Below are positions 23,361 through 31,975 of a DNA stretch of 64,000 nt, piece by piece. The notes under the pieces were generated by a model that was given only the letters and a program-made list of their open reading frames with translations, made no database searches and was not told where the DNA came from. Each line of letters begins with the position of its first letter. Within the stretch, counting starts at the first letter, position 1. The stretch lies in NCBI RefSeq assembly GCF_003711225.1, contig NZ_CP031030.1, forward strand, positions 4,898,001 through 4,962,000. Reading direction: 5' to 3'. Made by a program: the position numbers and the translations under genes. This DNA is from Runella sp. SP2. Lineage in GTDB: Bacteria; Bacteroidota; Bacteroidia; Cytophagales; Spirosomataceae.

Positions 23361-24428
23361 ATGACCAACGCATTTTCAGCGGCTCCGATTGCAGTAGCTA
23401 CTGCAAACATTGCCACCTCCTCCATCCTGCTTCAGAATTACAGTCAAGCCATTTCTAATCAGCCAGAAGTCACGCTTGAATCAGTCCCTGAATTTACGGA
23501 AGATCAAAAAAGTGTTCAGCAAAACGCGCTTTTCTGCCTAAACAAAATCACGCCAGAATTAGTCGCTTTGTCGGCTCAGGACATCGGCTTTGCAAACGAA
23601 TTTCTCCAAATGTACCCTCGTTTGCTCAGTGATGCCCAGCTTATTGACGATGCTACCGCCGATGCCAATGCCCGCACCAATGCCACCCATGATTTTTGTG
23701 CGGGGGTAAATCAGCTCATCATTACCATCAACAACGGTACGGCTACCCGAAACAGCATGGCTAGGGATTTAACCCAGTTCATCGACTTATCAGCGAGCAA
23801 TCAAACCGACTTAGATGCCGACCTCGAAGTAGCTCAAAAACAACTTCTAGGTAACGATATCACTAAGCTTCAGGCCCAACTTGCGACGATTCAACAAGCG
23901 ATTGATTCCGACAACCAAATTGTAGCCTCTGGGGGAGTGTATGGAGTTGTTGCAGGGTTAAAAATTGGCGTAGCCATTCTAGTAGGCTGGTACAAAGACC
24001 CTGCAAAGGGCTTTAATACGATTTTGGGCGAAATTCAGGGAATTGTGCAAGAATCTGATAAACACAGCGCCGCATTGGCCGACCTGACTACCCAAAATCA
24101 GGCTTACATGGATACAATTACGCAGTTGCTTTACGATGAGGCCGTGTATGCCGTTGTTCAAAACCTTGCCTTCAATACCGACTTGCTGGCAGCCCATGCC
24201 AAAGGCGCGGCGTTGGCGGTTCAGGCGTACGCCGACGGCTGGAACTCACTAGCAGGAAGCCTAGCAGATATCTACAATCGACTCCAAAAAGGCCCTACCG
24301 TCACCCTCAATTTAGCCCAATCGCTTCAAGGTGCTCAACCCGAATGGACCAGTTTATTGGCACAAGCACTCGCCTTCCAGCAAATGGGCATCATCCCCAT
24401 TGATGTTAAAGACATCAGCAACTCCTAA
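23361..24428 (+). CDS. Hbl/ClyA-like alpha-pore-forming toxin subunit with one hydrophobic segment
   Basis: 355 residues, related to the upstream gene. Shared landmarks: DIGFANEF (about 74-81) aligns with VIGFGNLW, the central coiled coil (KLQAQLATIQQAID, 169-182), and GWNSL at 293-297 with Trp 329 thirty-five residues later. Both proteins end with a similar QQ-x-G-x-x-P stretch. Only one hydrophobic segment is present (about 187-209, IVASGGVYGVVAGLKIGVAILVG), as in the C component of tripartite toxins (family knowledge; assignment is inference). No signal peptide. The start at 23361 is preferred because longer in-frame starts would overlap the upstream gene and encode Cys/Arg-rich sequence unlike the family; the N-terminus TNAFSAAPIAVATANIATSS then resembles that of its neighbour. 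The gap to the upstream gene is 77 bp. Confidence 0.65.
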   Translation: MTNAFSAAPIAVATANIATSSILLQNYSQAISNQPEVTLESVPEFTEDQKSVQQNALFCLNKITPELVALSAQDIGFANEFLQMYPRLLSDAQLIDDATADANARTNATHDFCAGVNQLIITINNGTATRNSMARDLTQFIDLSASNQTDLDADLEVAQKQLLGNDITKLQAQLATIQQAIDSDNQIVASGGVYGVVAGLKIGVAILVGWYKDPAKGFNTILGEIQGIVQESDKHSAALADLTTQNQAYMDTITQLLYDEAVYAVVQNLAFNTDLLAAHAKGAALAVQAYADGWNSLAGSLADIYNRLQKGPTVTLNLAQSLQGAQPEWTSLLAQALAFQQMGIIPIDVKDISNS

Positions 24429-24466
24429 CTCATTTTATCCTAATTCTCGACGTAGCATCTTTTACT

Positions 24467-25357
24467 ATGATAAATGCCCAATTATCTCCGCCGCCTGGTT
24501 TTACGGCCAGTGTCCAGACCACAGGGACATCCATTGGCAGCATTAACGCTGCTTGCCAGAATGTTCAAATCATGCCCACCTACAGTTCTCCGTATGCACC
24601 TAGCTTACAACAGGACATATCAAACGCCAAAGCAGTAGCCAATCAATGGACGAGTGACATCCTTCGGCAAGTGATGGCCTCACTAGAAGGTATCGTTGGC
24701 TTTAATGACTTATTTCAGAGCGTATTCAATGGGCTTTACAACATCGCAGAAGCCATAGCGAAAGGAGACACTACTCAAATCGCCCAATTTCAATTTTTTC
24801 TGTCGGCGCTACAACAAGCTACTCAAGCCCAAGAAACCCAAGTAAACTCAACACAAACCGCCCTCACCAATTATTTGATTCAGGTGGATAATACGATGCG
24901 AGCGCTCAACAACGACAATTTGCAATTACAAAATGCAGTCAACAGTCTGAATGCTCAAATGCGAAGCCTCGAACAGCAAATGAGTGATGTTCAAAGGAAA
25001 ATTAACGAAGAAAGTAGCAATCCATTTTCAGAGTTATGGTATAAACTCACGGGCCAGCTTGATAGCCTAAAAAACGAGCAGGCCCAACTCAACAATGAAT
25101 TAAATAACATCAATCAGCAGTCTTATCAAGCCCAAAATGCGTTGCACGTCGTCACTTCTTACCAAAATTCGTTTGGACAAATTCAAGGAGGAATCAACGG
25201 ACTCGCTACTGGCTGGGAATCCCTCAATGCTGACTTAAAGGAGACAATTTCTGACGAGAACATCAGTGATTACAACGCCTTTACGCCCGCATTGGTACAG
25301 GCGGCCTCCTCCGATTGGCAGCAAGTCGCCAACCTAGCCAATTCATTTATGCGCTAA
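24467..25357 (+). CDS. Hbl/ClyA-like alpha-pore-forming toxin subunit without hydrophobic head
   Basis: 296 residues, helical and Gln/Asn-rich, with a long coiled coil (about 125-230: heptads in LQNAVNSLNAQMRSLEQQM and LDSLKNEQAQLNNEL). The family landmarks are kept: IVGFNDLF (76-83), GWESL (249-253) and Trp 284. No hydrophobic hairpin is present; the distance from GF to GW is about 170 residues against 210-217 in the two upstream proteins, so roughly the head has been lost. This corresponds to the soluble, hydrophilic A component of tripartite toxins (inference from family knowledge). No signal peptide. The gap to the upstream gene is 38 bp, and a short terminator-like hairpin follows. Taken alone it could be any coiled-coil protein; the context is what makes the case. 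Confidence 0.6.
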   Translation: MINAQLSPPPGFTASVQTTGTSIGSINAACQNVQIMPTYSSPYAPSLQQDISNAKAVANQWTSDILRQVMASLEGIVGFNDLFQSVFNGLYNIAEAIAKGDTTQIAQFQFFLSALQQATQAQETQVNSTQTALTNYLIQVDNTMRALNNDNLQLQNAVNSLNAQMRSLEQQMSDVQRKINEESSNPFSELWYKLTGQLDSLKNEQAQLNNELNNINQQSYQAQNALHVVTSYQNSFGQIQGGINGLATGWESLNADLKETISDENISDYNAFTPALVQAASSDWQQVANLANSFMR

Positions 25358-25359
25358 TC

Positions 25360-25385
25360 AACTCCCCTCGCATGGGGGGAGTTTT
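25360..25385 (+). terminator. Terminator-like hairpin after the third toxin-like gene
   Basis: AACTCCCC (25360-25367) pairs with GGGGAGTT (25376-25383), 8-nt loop, followed by only TT beyond the stem (25384-25385). Weak U-tract, so partial read-through into the lipoprotein gene is likely. Confidence 0.55.
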
Positions 25386-25416
25386 ACTGTATTAACTCAC
25401 CTAAACCTCTACAACC

Positions 25417-26184
25417 GTGCATCGCCTTTACCCACTTCAAACGGTTTTAAGATACGCCTTGAGTGTTCTACTACTGCTCCCCTTCTATTCATGTCGGCGC
25501 ATCGTAACAGGAACCATTAATTGCAAGGACATTGCCACTTACACGTCGCCCTATGGCCTGTTAAACTCCATTCAGGCGACCGTCGGCGACGTGTATTACA
25601 TCAATCAAAAGGACAAGTTTGTGGGGTATATGTTCCATCAACAACCCGATTCGAGCCATATTTTGGTGGATAATTCCATCAATTCTTTGATGATTTCGGC
25701 GGACATCAATTTATCGACTTCGCTTGATTCGGAGACGCCAAAAATCAAACTTCTCTCGGCCAAAGTGGAAGAAAGTTTGGAGCGAAATACCCAACTCAAG
25801 CTCAAAAATGCCACCCGTGTACGGCTGAATCGACCGTACTTTTTTCTCCAAAAAATCGAAACCGAACAAAACGAAACCTTTGCCAAGCTCAACCAAGACA
25901 ACGTGTTGTTTATGGTCATTACGAGCGTCGTCTATTCCGATTCTCTGTCGCTCGAAACCAAAAACAACAGCACCAACCAGAGCGGGATTCAGACCCTAAA
26001 AATTGAAGGCATCACGTTTCAGTTGACGTCCAATTGCAACGATTTAATCAACGTCGAAGGCAAAAAAACGGGGGTGTTTTTTAAGGCATTGTTTTTCAAC
26101 TACGACAAAAACACCAAAAAGCTCGTTCCTTATACCCAACTTTTTGAATTTAAAAATTACGTCGTCAATACTGTAAATCAATAA
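25417..26184 (+). CDS. Predicted lipoprotein of unknown function in the pore-former locus
   Basis: 255 residues starting at GTG 25417; no ATG nearby would keep the signal peptide. The N-terminus has a charged region, hydrophobic LSVLLLLPFYSC and a lipobox-like FYSC with Cys near residue 26, so it is probably lipid-anchored. The mature part is beta-rich and Lys/Asn-rich (SLMISADINLSTS, IKLLSAKVEESLERN) with no family I recognise. The gene ends 2 bp before the patatin gene and follows the three toxin-like genes after a weak terminator. A role as immunity protein, receptor blocker or export factor is possible but not shown. Confidence 0.65.
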   Translation: MHRLYPLQTVLRYALSVLLLLPFYSCRRIVTGTINCKDIATYTSPYGLLNSIQATVGDVYYINQKDKFVGYMFHQQPDSSHILVDNSINSLMISADINLSTSLDSETPKIKLLSAKVEESLERNTQLKLKNATRVRLNRPYFFLQKIETEQNETFAKLNQDNVLFMVITSVVYSDSLSLETKNNSTNQSGIQTLKIEGITFQLTSNCNDLINVEGKKTGVFFKALFFNYDKNTKKLVPYTQLFEFKNYVVNTVNQ

Positions 26185-26186
26185 AA

Positions 26187-27092
26187 ATGAGCACATTTCC
26201 ATTTCAACATCTTGTATTTAAGGGAGGCGGCGTCAAAGGCATTGCCTACGTAGGCGCCATGAAAGCCCTCGAAGAAGCTAACATCAGTTCTCAAATCAGC
26301 GGCTTTGCGGGCACATCGGCAGGCTCCATTGTGGCGGCCTTGGGAGCTTGCCGCATTTCTTCCGATACCCTCAATACGTTTTTGGCCTCTACCAACTACG
26401 AAAACTTCAAAGACAAAGGAAACATCCTTAATTTCCTGACCGACCTTGCTAAGAAATTTGGACTGTATGAAGGGGAGTATTTTTTGGATAGTTGGTTTAA
26501 AGTTTTTCTCCAACAACAAGGCATCAACCCTGCCATCACTTTTCAAGAAGTATATGCTAAGTTTGGTACAACCTTGAAAGTTTTTTCAACCGACTTAAAC
26601 ACCCAAAAAATCCAAGAATTTTCCATAACTACCACTCCGAATGTCCAAATCGCAATGGCTGTACGGGCTTCGATGTCCATTCCCTTGTTTTTTAGAGCTT
26701 GGCAATTTCCCGACTCAATTCCCAACAACCATATCTTCGTTGACGGTGGCGTCATGTATAATTACCCCATTGATTGCTTTGACAGCCCGACAACTTCTCC
26801 CCAATCGACCTTGGGCTTTTTTCTAACCGATTTACACAATGTCTCTCCACCAAATGGTTTAACCTACGGCATTGACTATCTGGAAACCTACATCAAATCG
26901 TTGTTTGAAGCCCTTTTAAATTCACAAGATTTGATGATTCAAAAAAACCTTTACGAAGACAAAAGAACCATTCAAATTGACGACTTAGGAATTTCGGCCA
27001 CCGATTTTAACATTACACCGCAGCAAGTACAAGCTTTGTACCATTCGGGATATACCTCTACCCAAACCTTTTTACAAGCTTTTCTGGGCTAA
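26187..27092 (+). CDS. Patatin-like phospholipase
   Basis: 301 residues. The full patatin catalytic set is visible: the oxyanion-hole motif KGGGVKGIAYVGAM near residue 13, the nucleophile elbow GTSAGS (Ser about 48) and the catalytic Asp in the DGG of FVDGGVMYNYP (about 187-197). Patatins are acyl hydrolases acting on phospholipids; bacterial examples include secreted toxins such as ExoU and immune effectors (family knowledge). No signal peptide. It starts 2 bp after the lipoprotein gene, so they are one transcript, and a strong terminator follows. Partnership with the pore-forming subunits, which could expose membrane lipids, is an inference. Confidence 0.88.
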   Translation: MSTFPFQHLVFKGGGVKGIAYVGAMKALEEANISSQISGFAGTSAGSIVAALGACRISSDTLNTFLASTNYENFKDKGNILNFLTDLAKKFGLYEGEYFLDSWFKVFLQQQGINPAITFQEVYAKFGTTLKVFSTDLNTQKIQEFSITTTPNVQIAMAVRASMSIPLFFRAWQFPDSIPNNHIFVDGGVMYNYPIDCFDSPTTSPQSTLGFFLTDLHNVSPPNGLTYGIDYLETYIKSLFEALLNSQDLMIQKNLYEDKRTIQIDDLGISATDFNITPQQVQALYHSGYTSTQTFLQAFLG

Positions 27093-27123
27093 TTTTACCC
27101 CCAACTTAGCACCTATTTTTTGT

Positions 27124-27167
27124 CCTAACCTTTTTGGAAAGTATTCCCAAAAGGGTTAGGCATTTTT
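27124..27167 (+). terminator. Intrinsic terminator
   Basis: 14-bp stem (27124-27137 with 27147-27160, one G-T pair) starting CCTAACC, followed by CATTTTT. It separates the patatin gene from the arabinose regulator. Confidence 0.8.
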
Positions 27168-27215
27168 AAATCAATAAATTCAAAAAAATAATTTGAAAAA
27201 TAATAGAAAAGCGGG

Positions 27216-27238
27216 TAATATTGTGTCCAAACGACACA
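27216..27238 (+). promoter_or_regulatory. Candidate promoter and operator of the arabinose regulator
   Basis: TAATATTG (27216-27223, one mismatch to TAnnTTTG) overlaps a perfect dyad TGTGTC-N5-GACACA (27222-27238), which ends 9 nt before the ATG. The position fits autoregulation. No second copy of the dyad was found before araB or araA. Confidence 0.4.
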
Positions 27239-27247
27239 TTCAGAGGA

Positions 27248-27946
27248 ATGAACCAATACCCTCATTCAACCCGCTTACTGGTTGCCATCGACTGTATCAT
27301 CTTCGGTTTTGACGGAGACGAGATAAAACTGCTAGTTATCAAACGTAATTTTGAACCAGAACGCGGCAAGTGGTCGCTGATGGGCGGATTTGTAAACCAA
27401 GAAGAAGACCTGGAAGTAGGAGCTGAACGGATTTTGTATGAGCTAACAGGACTAAACAATATTTATGTCGAACAATTACTAACGTTTGGCAAGGTCAATC
27501 GTGATCCTGTAGAGCGCACCATTTCAGTTGTTTTTTTTGCGCTTATCAACATCCACAGCCACGACGAAGAGTCTGTTCGGGCACACAATGCCCATTGGGT
27601 AAGTTTGAAAAATATGCCCCAACTCATTTTTGACCACGAAAAAATGGTTCAAAATGCCCTTGAGCGCCTACGCTATAAAGCCGCCCTTCACCCCATTGGT
27701 TTTGAACTCCTACCCGAAACATTTACCATTCCCCAATTACACAAACTTTACGAAGCCATTTACGGAATGCAGTTGGACAGACGCAACTTCAGTCGTAAGA
27801 TTTTGTCCACGGGCTTGCTAGTAGATACGGGGGAAAAAAATGAAAACTCAGCCACAAAAAAAGCCATTTTGTACCGCTTAGACAAAGAAAAATACGAAGA
27901 CAAATTTCACTCATTTTGGTATTTTATGCCAGAACCTTCCGCCTAA
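27248..27946 (+). CDS. araR: Nudix-type L-arabinose regulator AraR
   Basis: 232 residues: an N-terminal Nudix-like domain (LVAIDCIIFGFDGDEIKLLVI through about residue 135) and a C-terminal winged helix (FTIPQLHKLYEAIYGMQLDRRNFSRKIL). In Bacteroidota this NrtR-like fusion regulates arabinose genes with L-arabinose as ligand (family knowledge). The Nudix box reads GGFVNQEEDLEVGAERILYELTGL: the catalytic RE and EE positions are degenerate, consistent with ligand sensing rather than hydrolysis. The start at 27248 is preceded by AGAGGA and by the promoter-like box. It heads the araB-araA-araD-epimerase cluster, 36 bp before araB. Confidence 0.85.
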   Translation: MNQYPHSTRLLVAIDCIIFGFDGDEIKLLVIKRNFEPERGKWSLMGGFVNQEEDLEVGAERILYELTGLNNIYVEQLLTFGKVNRDPVERTISVVFFALINIHSHDEESVRAHNAHWVSLKNMPQLIFDHEKMVQNALERLRYKAALHPIGFELLPETFTIPQLHKLYEAIYGMQLDRRNFSRKILSTGLLVDTGEKNENSATKKAILYRLDKEKYEDKFHSFWYFMPEPSA

Positions 27947-27982
27947 ACATCTAACATTCAACGAAATAGAATAAAACATATC

Positions 27983-29629
27983 ATGCAACATCAATACACT
28001 ATTGGGCTAGACTACGGCACCGATTCGGTCCGCGCCTTGGTGGTGAATACCCAAACGGGTGAAGCGGTGGGTACAGCCGTACATTACTACGAGCGTTGGA
28101 AAAAAGGACTCTACTGCCAACCTGAATTATCGCAGTTTCGCCAGCATCCGCTCGACTACGTTGAAGGGCTTGAGGCGTCTATCAAAGGGGCATTACAAGG
28201 GCTTTCAAGCGAAGTGGCAGCCAATATCGTAGGAATTTCGATTGACACGACAGGCTCTACCCCCGTGGCCGTCGATGCCCAAGGAACACCGCTGTCGTTG
28301 CTTCCCGAATTTGCCGAAAACCCCAACGGCATGTTTATTCTTTGGAAAGACCATACGGCCAACGCCGAAGCCGAGGAAATCAACGAAGTAGCCCACCGCT
28401 GGCCCATTGATTACACCAAATACGTTGGGGGCATTTATTCTTCCGAATGGTTTTGGGCAAAAATTTTACGTACCCTCCGCGTCGATGAGCAGGTGCGTGC
28501 CCATGCTTTTTCGTGGGTAGAACACTGCGACTGGATTTCGGCGGTGCTAACGGGCAATACCCATCCGTTAGAAATGAAACGCTCACGCTGCGCCGCAGGG
28601 CACAAAGCCATGTGGCACAACGAGTTTGATGGCCTACCTGCCGAAGATTTTTTGGTGGCCATTGACCCGCTGTTAGAAGGATTACGCGCTCGTTTATTCC
28701 AAGACTCCCATACTTCAGACCAAGCCATGGGCGTCATTTCGGAAGAATGGGCTACTCGTCTTGGTTTGGCCAACAACGTCGTGATTGGCGTTGGAGCTTT
28801 CGACTGCCACATGGGCGCCGTTGGAGCCGAAATTCAGCCCTACGATTTTGTACGCGTCATGGGTACATCTACCTGCGATATGCTCATTGCCCCCAATGAA
28901 GAAATCGGCCACTTGTTGATTCGCGGTATTTGTGGGCAAGTGGATGGCTCAATTATCCCTGGAATGCTCGGAATGGAGGCAGGTCAGTCGGCTTACGGCG
29001 ATTACTACGCGTGGTTTCAGCGGGTCATTACCGAGCCTGTTCGCGCATTGCTAGGGGAAGCTGCCGCCGAAGAACTCGCCCAAAAACTAATTCCATACCT
29101 TTCGGAAGAGGCCGCCAAACTGCCCGTAACGGACAAAGACCCCGTTGCGCTCGACTGGGTCAATGGCCGACGTACCCCCGACGCAAACCATTCGCTCAAG
29201 GCCGCAATTGCTGGACTTAACCTCGGTACCGACGCCATCAAACTATTTAAGGCCATTGTAGAAGCTACGGCATTTGGTTCCAAAGCCATTGTGGACCGCT
29301 TCATCAACGAAGGTGTTCCCATCAAACAAGTAATTGCAATTGGTGGCGTGGCAAAAAAATCACCCTTTGTGATGCAAACACTCAGCGACGTCTTAAACAT
29401 GCCCATCAAAGTGGCTAGTTCGGACCAAGCCTGTGCCTTGGGCGCAGCCATGAATGCCGCAGTTGCCGCAGGAGTGCACGCAACGCTATTCGACGCTCAA
29501 AAAGCGATGGGCTCGGGTTTTGATGCACTTTACGAACCAAATACGAGCAACGTTCCTGTTTATCAAAGACTTTACCAGAAATACATCCAACTTGGCGGAT
29601 TTGTTGAAAAGGGCATTTTAGTGAATTAA
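27983..29629 (+). CDS. araB: L-ribulokinase AraB
   Basis: 548-residue FGGY-family kinase that phosphorylates L-ribulose to L-ribulose 5-phosphate. The N-terminal phosphate-binding loop GLDYGTDSVRALVV, VGISIDTTGSTPVAVD, the central ILWKDHTA, the FGGY signature region around VVIGVGAFDCHMGAVGAE and MGTSTCDMLI, and the C-terminal IAIGGVAKKSPFVMQ are all present. Length matches ribulokinase. Part of the arabinose operon; its stop codon lies in the left arm of a 48-bp perfect palindrome. Confidence 0.95.
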   Translation: MQHQYTIGLDYGTDSVRALVVNTQTGEAVGTAVHYYERWKKGLYCQPELSQFRQHPLDYVEGLEASIKGALQGLSSEVAANIVGISIDTTGSTPVAVDAQGTPLSLLPEFAENPNGMFILWKDHTANAEAEEINEVAHRWPIDYTKYVGGIYSSEWFWAKILRTLRVDEQVRAHAFSWVEHCDWISAVLTGNTHPLEMKRSRCAAGHKAMWHNEFDGLPAEDFLVAIDPLLEGLRARLFQDSHTSDQAMGVISEEWATRLGLANNVVIGVGAFDCHMGAVGAEIQPYDFVRVMGTSTCDMLIAPNEEIGHLLIRGICGQVDGSIIPGMLGMEAGQSAYGDYYAWFQRVITEPVRALLGEAAAEELAQKLIPYLSEEAAKLPVTDKDPVALDWVNGRRTPDANHSLKAAIAGLNLGTDAIKLFKAIVEATAFGSKAIVDRFINEGVPIKQVIAIGGVAKKSPFVMQTLSDVLNMPIKVASSDQACALGAAMNAAVAAGVHATLFDAQKAMGSGFDALYEPNTSNVPVYQRLYQKYIQLGGFVEKGILVN

Positions 29630-29672
29630 CCTTGCAAATCTTACATCGGGATGTAAGATTTGCAAGGTTAAT
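29625..29672. repeat. 48-bp near-loopless palindrome after araB
   Basis: Positions 29625-29647 are fully complementary to 29650-29672 (23 bp, two unpaired bases between). The arm contains AACCTTGCAAATCTTACATC. It includes the araB stop codon and is not followed by a T-tract. Confidence 0.9.
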
Positions 29673-29735
29673 GGAGAATATGTAGTGTCCTCGAAATCAT
29701 CGACCATTTAACAACATTAAATTTAATTACCTAAT

Positions 29736-31220
29736 ATGCTAAAACAGTTTGAAGTCTGGTTTGTCACAGGAAGCCAGCATTTATACGGAGAAGAAACCCT
29801 CCGTCAAGTTGACGAACACTCTCAAATCATTGCCGATTTTTTCAACGACTCTCCTACCATCCCCGTACGAGTTGTTTTTAAGCCCGTTGTCAAAACACCC
29901 GACGAGATTTTGACCATTTGCAAAGAAGCCAACAGCACTCCCAACTGTGTGGGTATTATCACGTGGATGCACACATTTTCGCCCGCTAAAATGTGGATCA
30001 ATGGCCTCAATGCACTTCAACTTCCGTTGCTCCATTTACATACCCAATTTAACCGTGACATTCCATTCAACGACATTGACATGGATTTCATGAACCTCAA
30101 CCAATCGGCGCACGGCGACCGTGAGTTTGGGTTTATCATGACTCGGATGCGCCTCAACCGCAAAGTGGTCGTAGGGCACTGGCAGTCAGAGAATGTTCTC
30201 GAAAAAATCAACATTTGGAGCCGCGTGGCCGCCGCTAAATACACCATGCAAACCATGAAAGTGGTACGTTTTGGGGATAACATGCGCCAAGTAGCCGTAA
30301 CAGACGGCGACAAAGTAGCGGCTGAAATGAAGTTTGGATTTTCGGTCAATACCCACGGGGTAGGCGATTTGGTGAAGTACATCAATCAGATTTCGGAAGC
30401 CGATATTTTTACCCTTCTCCAAGAATACGAAGACACCTACGAGATGATGCCTTCGTTGCTCAACGGCGGATTGATGCGTCAGTCGGTCTTTGAAGCAGCA
30501 CGTATCGAATTGGGTATCAAAGCCTTTTTGGAAGAAGGTGGTTTCTCGGCTTATACCAATACTTTTGAAGACCTCCACGGAATGCGTCAACTTCCAGGCA
30601 TTGGCTCTCAGCGCATGATGGCCGCAGGCTACGGCTACGGTGGCGAAGGCGACTGGAAAACCTCGGCCATGGTACGGGTCATGAAAGTAATGGCCAGCGG
30701 CTTGAAGGGCGGAAACTCATTTATGGAAGATTACACCTACCACTTCGACCCTGCAAATCCGATGGTACTCGGCTCGCACATGCTCGAAATTTGCCCAAGC
30801 ATTGCCGCCAATAAAGTCAAATGCGAAGTACATCCGTTGGGCATTGGTGGCAAAGAAGACCCCGTTCGTTTGGTTTTCAACGCTGCCGCAGGGCCTGCCC
30901 TCAACGTTTCTTTGATTGACTTAGGCAACCGTTTTCGTTTGTTAGTCAACGAAGTAGAGGCTGTAGAAGTAACCGAAACTTTCCCGAAACTTCCAACGGC
31001 TCGTGCCCTGTGGAAGCCTCAGCCAAGCATGGAAGTCGGCCTGCAAGCGTGGATTTTGGCGGGGGGGGCTCACCACACAGTGTATAGCCAAAACCTCACG
31101 ACCGAGTACATCGAGGATTTTGCCGAAATGCTGGGGGTAGAGCTTGTGGTCATCGACAAAAATACGACCATTCGTGGGCTCAAAAACGACCTGCGTTTCA
31201 GTGAAGTAGCGTACAAATAG
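29736..31220 (+). CDS. araA: L-arabinose isomerase AraA
   Basis: 494 residues; converts L-arabinose to L-ribulose with a divalent metal. Family landmarks: [12 protein letters not shown] at the N-terminus, [11 protein letters not shown]-type segment ([13 protein letters not shown]), then the metal/catalytic residues in FMEDYTYHF (Glu), [10 protein letters not shown] (His) and GGAHHTVYS (His). Length and all key residues are normal. Lies 106 bp after araB beyond the palindrome and 32 bp before araD. Confidence 0.96.
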   Translation: MLKQFEVWFVTGSQHLYGEETLRQVDEHSQIIADFFNDSPTIPVRVVFKPVVKTPDEILTICKEANSTPNCVGIITWMHTFSPAKMWINGLNALQLPLLHLHTQFNRDIPFNDIDMDFMNLNQSAHGDREFGFIMTRMRLNRKVVVGHWQSENVLEKINIWSRVAAAKYTMQTMKVVRFGDNMRQVAVTDGDKVAAEMKFGFSVNTHGVGDLVKYINQISEADIFTLLQEYEDTYEMMPSLLNGGLMRQSVFEAARIELGIKAFLEEGGFSAYTNTFEDLHGMRQLPGIGSQRMMAAGYGYGGEGDWKTSAMVRVMKVMASGLKGGNSFMEDYTYHFDPANPMVLGSHMLEICPSIAANKVKCEVHPLGIGGKEDPVRLVFNAAAGPALNVSLIDLGNRFRLLVNEVEAVEVTETFPKLPTARALWKPQPSMEVGLQAWILAGGAHHTVYSQNLTTEYIEDFAEMLGVELVVIDKNTTIRGLKNDLRFSEVAYK

Positions 31221-31252
31221 TTTTTGTGTTAGAATTTTAGCCACCACTTAGT

Positions 31253-31957
31253 ATGAGTATCTATCAATCGCTGAAAGAAGAGTGCTTTGAAGCCAACATG
31301 CAACTTCCCAAGCTTGGGCTAGTGCTTTTTACCTTTGGTAATGTAAGTGCTGTTGACCACTCGAAGGGCGTGTTTGCCATCAAACCAAGCGGAGTTCCGT
31401 ACGAAAACCTACGTCCAGAGGACATCGTTATCATGGATTACGATGCCAAGGTGGTCGAAGGTAGTATGCGCCCATCGTCTGACACAAAAACGCACGCGTT
31501 GTTATACAAAACCTGGGAAGACATCGGCGGAATCACCCATACACACAGCACCTATGCCGTGGCTTGGGCCCAAGCGGGGCTCGACATTCCCATTTTTGGA
31601 ACGACCCACGCTGACCATACCCATCAAGACATTCCTTGTGCACCCGTCCTTACCGACGCGATGATTGAGGGCGATTATGAGCACGAAACGGGTAACCAGA
31701 TTTTTGATGTTTTTAAAGCCAAAGGGCTTTCACACAAGGAAGTTGAAATGGTTTTATTACAAAATCATGGGCCATTTACGTGGGGGAAAACGGCGGAGAA
31801 GTCTGTGTACAATGCCGCAGTATTGGAAGAAGTGGCACGAATGGCCTACCTCACGCTACAAATAAACCCCAACACTCCGCGTATTAAAGATACGCTCCGT
31901 ATGAAACACTACGAACGTAAACACGGTAAAAACGCCTACTACGGACAAGGATATTAG
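31253..31957 (+). CDS. araD: L-ribulose-5-phosphate 4-epimerase AraD
   Basis: 234-residue class II aldolase-fold enzyme; epimerises L-ribulose 5-phosphate to D-xylulose 5-phosphate, feeding the pentose phosphate pathway. Zinc ligands are in ITHTHSTYAVAWAQ and the distal LLQNHGPFTWG; the phosphate-binding PSSDTKTHALLY and GTTHADHTH are also clear. C-terminal YYGQGY is typical for the family. Third enzyme of the operon. Confidence 0.95.
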   Translation: MSIYQSLKEECFEANMQLPKLGLVLFTFGNVSAVDHSKGVFAIKPSGVPYENLRPEDIVIMDYDAKVVEGSMRPSSDTKTHALLYKTWEDIGGITHTHSTYAVAWAQAGLDIPIFGTTHADHTHQDIPCAPVLTDAMIEGDYEHETGNQIFDVFKAKGLSHKEVEMVLLQNHGPFTWGKTAEKSVYNAAVLEEVARMAYLTLQINPNTPRIKDTLRMKHYERKHGKNAYYGQGY

Positions 31958-31975
31958 GGAGTAAGTCTCTCAAGA

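Noticed and set aside
22198-25357. Toxin-like proteins as phage tail or chemoreceptor coiled-coil proteins
   Set aside because: No phage genes nearby, no TM/HAMP or signalling domain, and the shared GF and GW landmarks with alternating head hydrophobicity fit pore-formers better. Still not excluded experimentally.
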